This document shows, in pieces, positions 1-4,578 of a stretch of 9,910 nucleotides of DNA. The stretch covers positions 1 to 9,910 of the forward strand of contig CAMFLD010000066.1 in the NCBI GenBank assembly GCA_945957245.1, read 5' to 3'. The stretch's first letter is position 1; each line of letters opens with the position of its first letter. Source of the stretch: an uncultured Flavobacterium sp. (GTDB lineage: Bacteria > Bacteroidota > Bacteroidia > Flavobacteriales > Flavobacteriaceae). Under the pieces are notes generated by a model. That model worked only from the letters and a program-made list of their open reading frames with translations. It ran no database searches and was not told where the DNA came from. The translations under genes and the position numbers were made by a program.

Positions 1-49
1 ACCTACCCACTGCATATCGTCGGCAGCGTCAGATGTGTATAAGAGACAG
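1..49. other. Illumina Nextera adapter and i5 index (non-biological)
   Basis: Positions 17-49 are an exact copy of the 33-base Nextera read-1 adapter, ending in the Tn5 mosaic end (31-49). Positions 9-16 read ACTGCATA, which I recognise as the Nextera i5 index S506. Positions 1-8 match the end of the P5 stem at 6 of 8 bases. Real genomic sequence starts at 50. Any reading frame entering this stretch from the right acquires the artefact tail LSLIHI. Confidence 0.97.
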
Positions 50-376
50 ATTATAAGTAGCATCCGAAAGACGATTTTGTATCAGCGTAACTTCCTCAGT
101 CATGGCCAGAATTACTTTTTCTTCTTCAGAATAAAGGTTATCTACTTCATCCCAAGCATTTAACAGATTGATACGTTGTTCTGAAATTCCCATTTTACGG
201 GCATCTTTAGTATGCATGTTGATACAGAAAGCACAACCGTTGATTTGAGAAGCCCTGATTTTTATGAGTTCCTTGTGTACCGGATCCAGCGAAGTGGATG
301 CTATGTAGTTTTCAATGCCCATCAAAGCTTTATAAGCCTCAGGTTCTGTTTTTAAAATGTTTACTCTAGTGTTCAT
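50..376 (-). CDS. AhpD-like alkylhydroperoxidase / carboxymuconolactone decarboxylase family protein, C-terminus missing
   Basis: The 109 genuine residues match the AhpD-like carboxymuconolactone decarboxylase fold, which is often used for thiol-dependent peroxide reduction. The active-site motif is present as C48-A-F-C51 followed by H55 (CxxC-x3-H), inside the usual helix after the conserved IRASQINGC stretch. Family members are about 145-150 residues, so roughly 40 are missing. The coding sequence runs straight into sequencing adapter at 49, and the apparent last six residues (LSLIHI) are adapter translation. It lies 77 bases downstream of a Crp/Fnr regulator on the same strand, a pairing that suggests regulator-controlled peroxide or electrophile detoxification (inference). 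It is probably cytoplasmic, as no signal peptide is visible. Start is ATG at 374-376. A carboxymuconolactone decarboxylase role in aromatic catabolism is less likely because the CxxC is intact. Confidence 0.9.
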
Positions 377-400
377 TTTGATTGTTTTTAAAGTTCATGA

Positions 401-408
401 CAAAGTTC
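401..408 (-). promoter_or_regulatory. Possible -7 element for the AhpD-like gene
   Basis: On the minus strand this reads GAACTTTG, one mismatch from the Bacteroidota -7 consensus TAnnTTTG. It would place the transcription start near 396, about 20 bases before the ATG. No TTG -33 element is found at normal spacing, which would fit an activator-dependent promoter. The assignment is weak on its own. Confidence 0.25.
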
Positions 409-422
409 CGTCACGCTCATTT

Positions 423-446
423 AAAAAATCTTGAACTACTTCAAGA
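423..446 (-). terminator. Palindrome with T-tract: terminator after the Crp/Fnr gene and/or Crp/Fnr operator
   Basis: On the minus strand, 446-429 form a perfect 7-bp inverted repeat (TCTTGAA / TTCAAGA) with a 4-base loop, directly followed by six T (428-423). That is the layout of an intrinsic terminator 8 bases after the regulator's stop codon. The same core, TTGAA-N4-TTCAA, is two base changes from the FNR box TTGAT-N4-ATCAA. It sits about 61 bases upstream of the AhpD-like start codon, so it could equally be an operator. The stem is AT-rich and would be a weak terminator. The sequence does not decide between the two roles. Confidence 0.55.
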
Positions 447-453
447 AATCAGG

Positions 454-1023
454 CTAAACTTTCCCTGCTCTGATTTTACTCAGAAATTCTGCTGAACAAT
501 CTAAATAAGAAGCCAGCATATATTGAGGAATACGCTGAATAAATTCAGGCTGTAGCGTGCTGAAATGTCGGTAACGCTCTTCTGCTGACTGTGTATAAAG
601 ATATTTGATGCGCATCTGGGACGCCGCTAAAGATTTTTGTAACATCAGCCGAAAATAGCGTTCCATTTTGGGAACAAGAAGCAATAATTCTTCAAACCTG
701 CTTTTTTCAAGTATTAATACTTCGGAGTTTTCAACCGTCTGAATATAGAAATCGCTAGGTTTCTGATTCTGAAGACTCATATGGTCAGTAATCCACCAGT
801 TTTCGATAGCAAACTGTAACGTTTGTTCTCCTCCTTTTTCATTGATAATAAAAATGCGAAGACAGCCTTTAAGGACGAAATAGTAAGTCGTACAGGTTTG
901 CCCTTCTTCCAATAGTAATGTTTTCTTTTTGAAACTGTCTTCCGTGAAAAAGGAAAGCACGTTTTCAGCTTCGAAATCATCAATGGTTACAAATCTTCTT
1001 ATATGTTCAATAAGCTGGCTCAT
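454..1023 (-). CDS. Crp/Fnr-family transcriptional regulator
   Basis: This is a 189-residue cytoplasmic DNA-binding protein. Residues about 20-110 form the cyclic-nucleotide-binding-type beta-roll (FxKKTLLLEEGQ, YYFVLKGCLRIF, the glycine-containing turn at 64-65, then E-N-W). A dimerisation helix spans about 112-140. A short winged-helix region follows at about 163-187 (IPQYMLASYLDCSAEFLSKIR). This C-terminal pattern is typical of the many Bacteroidota Crp-like regulators. It lacks the N-terminal cysteine set of Fnr, and I see no cAMP phosphate-binding cassette of the E. coli Crp type, so the effector is unknown. The next gene downstream is the AhpD-like gene, its likely target. A terminator-like palindrome separates the two, and the same palindrome could be this protein's own binding site. 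The ATG is at 1021-1023, only 5 bases from a candidate -7 element, so the mRNA may be nearly leaderless. Confidence 0.93.
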   Translation of the reverse strand: MSQLIEHIRRFVTIDDFEAENVLSFFTEDSFKKKTLLLEEGQTCTTYYFVLKGCLRIFIINEKGGEQTLQFAIENWWITDHMSLQNQKPSDFYIQTVENSEVLILEKSRFEELLLLVPKMERYFRLMLQKSLAASQMRIKYLYTQSAEERYRHFSTLQPEFIQRIPQYMLASYLDCSAEFLSKIRAGKV

Positions 1024-1027
1024 TAGA

Positions 1028-1035
1028 CAAATATA
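1028..1035 (-). promoter_or_regulatory. Candidate -7 element for the Crp/Fnr regulator
   Basis: The minus strand reads TATATTTG, an exact match to TAnnTTTG. No TTG is present at the expected -33 spacing; that region is occupied by the terminator of the preceding gene. The last base of the element is only 5 bases before the ATG, so a transcript from it would have almost no leader. AT-rich sequence makes chance matches fairly common. Confidence 0.35.
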
Positions 1036-1037
1036 GT

Positions 1038-1069
1038 AAAAAAGGCACTCCTGAATGGGGAATGCCTTT
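1038..1069 (-). terminator. Intrinsic terminator closing the MbnP/peroxidase gene set
   Basis: On the minus strand the arms AAAGGCA (1069-1063) and TGCCTTT (1047-1041) form a 7-bp stem, extended by a few further pairs after one mismatch. A run of T (1043-1038) follows. It lies 8 bases after the stop codon of the barrel-like gene, which is the right position and orientation to end the four-gene transcript before the Crp/Fnr regulator. Confidence 0.82.
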
Positions 1070-1077
1070 CTCTTTAA

Positions 1078-1986
1078 CTATAGACTATAATTGAAGTTAA
1101 CACTCCACCGATATTGTGCCTCTACCCTTCCGGCAGATAAATTCTGATTTATAGGAAGCATCAAATTAGCACCTAATGAAAGCTTGTTTTTTCCTATTTC
1201 AAAACCAACTTTACTAAACAGTATATCACCCGAAGTTTTCCTTACAATCTCAGAATACTGTCTGTTACTGCCATAAACTTCACCGGCAATACCTAACTGG
1301 GGAGCTACGGAATATTTTCCTTTTTCAAACAAATAGAAAAAAGTACCGGAATAGTTAAACTGATTTCCAAACTGATAGTGCTTGCTGTTTTCTGTCTTGA
1401 AAATATAATTGAGCATCGTATTAAATCCCAGACTTTTGTGTCTTATGATATACTCAGTCGCTAAAAGATAGTCCCAACTGCCTGTTCCAATTTGAAAGCT
1501 TGGATTTACCGCTCCGGCATTAGCTTCATTGAATTTTCCTGTCGGTGCTTTCACTCCGCCTCCTAAATGTAAAGTGTGGGCAAAAAAAGTACTATCCTTG
1601 TGGGTTTGGTATAACTGATACATTCCAAGTACGGTAATATCACCTATTCCGTCAATGGACTGATTTCCGGTAGCTGTACCTTTATCGTGAAAATGATAAG
1701 GAACTAATGCCGAAACCTGAATTTTCTTTGTCACCGGAACTCGGGTCCATACCTGAATGGTATTAAAATTTTCTTCGTACCAAGGCGAATTGCTGTACAA
1801 TCCATCAGTGCTTCTATATTTCTGATTGAAATAGCGTATTCCGACAAAATTGGAGTTGAGCATTGAAGCAAACCCCATACTTCCTCCACTGGCAGAACAG
1901 CCACAGGCATCGCATTTGCCATTGCCCTTGGCAGCTAATCCTTGGAAATGGAATATAATTAGTAATAAGATTATGAATCTTTTCAT
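1078..1986 (-). CDS. Outer-membrane barrel-like protein with N-terminal CxxCxC motif
   Basis: This is a 302-residue exported protein. Residues 1-19 form a signal peptide (MKRF, hydrophobic core, then GLAA). The mature protein begins with a glycine- and cysteine-rich stretch, C25-D-A-C28-G-C30-S, followed by a glycine/serine linker. The rest alternates polar and aromatic residues in beta-strand-like segments (for example IQVWTRVPV, LHLGGGVKAPTG, LGFNTMLNYIF, YRWSVNFNYSL) and has few other landmarks, suggesting an outer-membrane beta-barrel of the transporter/meta-pathway-phenol-degradation-like type. The CxxCxC cluster could bind a metal or form disulfides (inference). It starts 6 bases after the peroxidase stop codon, so the two are surely co-transcribed. 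I infer a role in moving or handling the metal or product tied to the MbnP/peroxidase pair. The family function is not known to me. Confidence 0.8.
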   Translation of the reverse strand: MKRFIILLLIIFHFQGLAAKGNGKCDACGCSASGGSMGFASMLNSNFVGIRYFNQKYRSTDGLYSNSPWYEENFNTIQVWTRVPVTKKIQVSALVPYHFHDKGTATGNQSIDGIGDITVLGMYQLYQTHKDSTFFAHTLHLGGGVKAPTGKFNEANAGAVNPSFQIGTGSWDYLLATEYIIRHKSLGFNTMLNYIFKTENSKHYQFGNQFNYSGTFFYLFEKGKYSVAPQLGIAGEVYGSNRQYSEIVRKTSGDILFSKVGFEIGKNKLSLGANLMLPINQNLSAGRVEAQYRWSVNFNYSL

Positions 1987-1992
1987 TATTAT

Positions 1993-3030
1993 TTAATTTT
2001 CTGAAAACCTAGGATCGGTCAGATACTGGTCATCGGTTAATGTTTTGAGAAATGCTATGATTTTTGTTTTCTCATCAGCAGTTAGCGGAATTCCTAAGGT
2101 GCCATTATTTTTCAATGCCGGATCCAACGTTGGAGAATCTACAATACCGGAACTGTAATGATTTAAGACAGCATCCAGACTCAAAAATCTTCCATCATGC
2201 ATGTAGGGCTTTGTTTTTTCTACATTCCGCAAACTTGGTACTTTAAATTTGTATTTATCTGCTTCATTCAGTGTAACCCTATAACGTCCTATGTCATTTA
2301 CAATCGGATTTACTGCTAATCCATTATTCCTGAATGAATTGTCAGTGAACAAATCGGTAGCATGGCATTGGGCACACTTCTGATTGAATATAGCATAGCC
2401 ATCCAGCTCTTCCTGTGTAAGTGTTCCGCCCGATTCATTTCTTCTGTACTTATCGAATCTGGAGTTGGATGAAGTAACCATAACCAGAAACTGCCCCATA
2501 GCCTTGAGCATGTTTTCGGTATTAATAGGTTTGCCCGGAAAAGCCGCTGCGAATAATCTTTTGTATTCTGAATCAGCATTCATCATAGCCACAATCTGAT
2601 TGAAACTACCGTTCATTTCAATAGGATTTGTAATTGGAATAATCGGTTGCAGGTTCAAATGTTCAGTAGCACCATCATACATAAATGAAGTTTGGTAAGC
2701 CAAATTCTGTATGGATGGCGAATTACGTGTTCCCGTTTGTCCGTTTACTCCCTGACTTACCGTATGTCCGTGATGCGTAAAAGCATTAATCTGTTCATGA
2801 CAGAATCCACAGGAAATAGTACCATCAGAAGATAATCTTCCATCATAAAAAAGTTTCCTGCCCAGTTCAAAGCCTTTTTGCGTAATAGGATTACCTGCAA
2901 AATCATAAGTGGGCTGAGGAAAATTGGATGGTACTTTAAATTCTAATGGAACATCAACATAATGATCATCATTGTCCGTACAACTCCACCATAACGGTAA
3001 AATGAGCAACAATAGATATTTCGTATTCAT
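1993..3030 (-). CDS. Diheme cytochrome c peroxidase, MauG/MbnH-type lipoprotein
   Basis: This 345-residue protein has two c-type heme sites, C74-G-F-C77-H78 and C219-A-Q-C222-H223, in the two-domain arrangement of bacterial diheme peroxidases and MauG. The second domain contains the family stretch VPSLRNVEKTKPYMHDGRF (264-282). Y292, in LDAVLNHYSSG, falls by my alignment where classical peroxidases have the heme-ligating methionine and MauG has its distal tyrosine. That points to a MauG/MbnH-type enzyme that oxidises a protein rather than simply removing peroxide. The N-terminus is a lipoprotein signal (lipid-anchored Cys17 after LPLWWS) followed by TDNDD, resembling a flavobacterial surface-export signal. 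The MbnP-family gene lies immediately upstream on the same strand. MbnH converts a tryptophan of MbnP to kynurenine in methanotrophs. The main alternative is a periplasmic cytochrome c peroxidase. Confidence 0.92.
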   Translation of the reverse strand: MNTKYLLLLILPLWWSCTDNDDHYVDVPLEFKVPSNFPQPTYDFAGNPITQKGFELGRKLFYDGRLSSDGTISCGFCHEQINAFTHHGHTVSQGVNGQTGTRNSPSIQNLAYQTSFMYDGATEHLNLQPIIPITNPIEMNGSFNQIVAMMNADSEYKRLFAAAFPGKPINTENMLKAMGQFLVMVTSSNSRFDKYRRNESGGTLTQEELDGYAIFNQKCAQCHATDLFTDNSFRNNGLAVNPIVNDIGRYRVTLNEADKYKFKVPSLRNVEKTKPYMHDGRFLSLDAVLNHYSSGIVDSPTLDPALKNNGTLGIPLTADEKTKIIAFLKTLTDDQYLTDPRFSEN

Positions 3031-3048
3031 TGCTTAAATTTTTTTAAT

Positions 3049-3082
3049 AAAAAGCAACCAGAATTAAATCCAGTTGCTTTTT
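3049..3082 (-). terminator. Hairpin terminator or attenuator between the MbnP-family and peroxidase genes
   Basis: A perfect 10-bp inverted repeat (AAAAAGCAAC at 3049-3058, GTTGCTTTTT at 3073-3082) encloses a 14-base loop. On the minus strand the downstream arm ends in five T. It starts 8 bases after the MbnP-family stop codon and lies 18 bases before the peroxidase start. It probably ends most MbnP transcripts and lets a fraction read through into the peroxidase and barrel genes. Its symmetry would also allow mRNA 3'-end protection. Confidence 0.75.
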
Positions 3083-3090
3083 AGTTAAAA

Positions 3091-3888
3091 CTAGTCGTTA
3101 TGAACATGGTTTACAGAGAACATTTGTGATAAGTTTGCCGTAATCAAAGGCAAATTATCGCCACTCATAATCATGGCACCCATACCTCCCATATTGTTGT
3201 CGGTGAGTTTGATTTTGTTAGTACCATCAATAATTTTAGATACGTCAGCAAAAAGATGCACATCCGGAGTAATGTTGGTGCGGATTAAGGCTTTATCCGG
3301 GAAATCAAGTGTTACACTGGTATAGTTGTAATTGGCTCCCGATTTTCCTGTATGCACCATAAACGGTGTTGCTGTGGTAACTGTTGATGAAGTAAAGTCC
3401 CCTTCAAAAAGCAGGTGTTTGTAACCGGCACTCCAAGTCCAGGCCATATTTTCAGCCTGAGCAGCAGCAAAGAAATCGCCCTGCACGGTTTCACCTAAAT
3501 TGTACTGCGCTTCATCCACTCCGATTCCGAATTTGATTTTAGTATAATTACCTGCCGGAATATTTTCAAGTTCCAATACATGAGTAGCAGTATTGGCCTC
3601 GCTTACAATAAAGTAACTCTGTGATTTTGGGTAAACAAACACAGTTCCGTCCTCTTTAGTCAGCTCAATATTGCTGATAATATACTTAACATCAGAAATA
3701 TGTAATGTTTCTCCCTGCGAAGTAACATTGGCCTGAGTATTCAGTATCAAATCACTGCTTCCAAATACGTTATCAAATTCTACGTCTATTTTTCCGGTTC
3801 CGGTTATTGCATTATCATCCTTAGAACATGATGCCAATACAAGAGTTGCTGCCATTACGGCAATTATATTTTTAAATTGAATTTTCAT
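3091..3888 (-). CDS. MbnP-family copper-binding-type lipoprotein
   Basis: This 265-residue protein has a lipoprotein signal peptide ending L-A-S-C21. The next residues, SKDD, match the C-x-K-(D/E)2 surface-export signal described in Capnocytophaga, so it is probably displayed outside the outer membrane. The mature part fits the MbnP family: IDVEFDNVFG near the start, SDVKYIISNIELTKEDG (65-81), IPAGNYTKIKFGIGVDEAQ (110-128), then W150-T-W152-S-A-G-Y-K-H. This W-x-W...GYK block corresponds to the region where MbnP carries the tryptophan oxidised to kynurenine by MbnH. Other possible metal ligands are H179, H211, a Met-rich loop (M233, M236, M239, M241) and the C-terminal H261-V-H263. The next gene is a MbnH/MauG-type diheme enzyme, its expected partner. 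Copper binding is inferred from the family. No methanobactin precursor or biosynthesis gene is visible in the window. Confidence 0.88.
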   Translation of the reverse strand: MKIQFKNIIAVMAATLVLASCSKDDNAITGTGKIDVEFDNVFGSSDLILNTQANVTSQGETLHISDVKYIISNIELTKEDGTVFVYPKSQSYFIVSEANTATHVLELENIPAGNYTKIKFGIGVDEAQYNLGETVQGDFFAAAQAENMAWTWSAGYKHLLFEGDFTSSTVTTATPFMVHTGKSGANYNYTSVTLDFPDKALIRTNITPDVHLFADVSKIIDGTNKIKLTDNNMGGMGAMIMSGDNLPLITANLSQMFSVNHVHND

Positions 3889-3999
3889 TTTTGATTATAT
3901 TAAAAGTTATGCAAAGCAATACCAACGGATCAACAATCCGGGCATGCAACAATAGTTTAAAGGCACTCATGAATATACATAAGGCCTAACAAATATTCA

Positions 4000-4389
4000 T
4001 TATGCTAACTTTTGCGGAGGACGTAACAGTGCGGTAAGGTGCCCATTCAAAACAGGCTTTGTTGTAGTATAAAAATCATTGTATGTAATGGCAACAGGAA
4101 AAGTAATCCACTGCCATTGGGTTTCCATTTCAATAAAAGTATCAAGGTCTTTTATTTTAAGTACAGCGATAGGGAGTTTGTTGTTTTCAGCCTCTTCTTC
4201 TGCCGCTTTTTTGAGTTGACGGTAAAGCTGACATTTACCGTTGCAATGCATCATCGGTTTAAAACGGTTGATACATTCGGTTTTGGCTATTTTATCTCTG
4301 TTGACTTGCCAATACCCAATGTACCCCGCCTGGTAAAAAGGTTGCCAGAGGAGTGCGATCAAAAATGATATGGCAAAAAATGCTTTCAA
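4000..4389 (-). CDS. Small membrane-anchored protein with C-x9-C-x3-C (CNGKC) motif, function unknown
   Basis: This 129-residue protein starts with a hydrophobic segment (about 3-25), either an N-terminal anchor or a signal peptide. It continues with C39-x8-H48-C49-N-G-K-C53 and then a charged, helix-prone stretch (LYRQLKKAAEEEAENNK). The C-terminal half is W/F-rich and may be a small beta domain. The C49-x3-C53 spacing resembles redox or copper-handling motifs such as that of SCO proteins, but nothing else does, so a metal role is inferred only from context. The start appears to be TTG at 4387-4389: no in-frame ATG lies upstream before a stop, and the next methionines (45-46) would remove the hydrophobic segment. 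It lies 111 bases upstream of the MbnP-family gene on the same strand and may lead the same transcript. I do not recognise a named family. Confidence 0.72.
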   Translation of the reverse strand: MKAFFAISFLIALLWQPFYQAGYIGYWQVNRDKIAKTECINRFKPMMHCNGKCQLYRQLKKAAEEEAENNKLPIAVLKIKDLDTFIEMETQWQWITFPVAITYNDFYTTTKPVLNGHLTALLRPPQKLA

Positions 4390-4397
4390 ATCAAGCG

Positions 4398-4405
4398 CAA
4401 ATTTA
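4398..4405 (-). promoter_or_regulatory. Candidate -7 element for the CNGKC-motif gene
   Basis: The minus strand reads TAAATTTG, an exact TAnnTTTG match, ending 8 bases before the TTG start codon. The nearest upstream TTG is about 30 bases away, too far for the usual 17-23 base spacing, so the -33 half is missing. If used, this promoter gives a very short leader and may drive the whole four-gene set. No other promoter match of this quality was found before the MbnP-family gene, where a one-mismatch version (TTGCTTTG, 3919-3912) is the best candidate. Confidence 0.38.
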
Positions 4406-4542
4406 GGGAATAATCAGAAAGTGGAAGCTAAAATCCAATTTTTTTAACCGAAATTTTTCTGAGGCAATTTTCCGGTATTCATAAAAATCCGGGGAAACAA
4501 TTTCGCAATTCTTAAAAAAATTTATTTTTTCAAAAAATGCCT

Positions 4543-4550
4543 TACCTTTA
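4543..4550 (+). promoter_or_regulatory. Candidate -7 element for the M3 peptidase gene
   Basis: TACCTTTA matches TAnnTTTG at all but the last position and lies 28 bases before the ATG. It is preceded by a long A/T stretch (4511-4537) with TTT rather than TTG at the -33 distance. This would give a leader of about 20-25 bases. Confidence 0.4.
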
Positions 4551-4578
4551 GCATCCAGAATTTTGACATTTATTTATA

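Noticed and set aside
3921..3942. Small inverted repeat CGGAT...ATCCG upstream of the MbnP-type gene
   Set aside because: The stem is only 5 bp, has no T-tract and matches no known metal-regulator box, so it is within chance expectation.
4039..4368. 109-codon plus-strand frame opposite the CNGKC-motif gene
   Set aside because: The minus-strand frame has a hydrophobic N-terminus, a compact cysteine motif and operon context, whereas this one has no recognisable features. The gene is small, so some doubt remains.
4440..4500. Imperfect inverted repeats around CCGG in the divergent intergenic region
   Set aside because: The pairing needs several bulges and the composition is A/T-rich. I see no riboswitch-like or operator-like layout.
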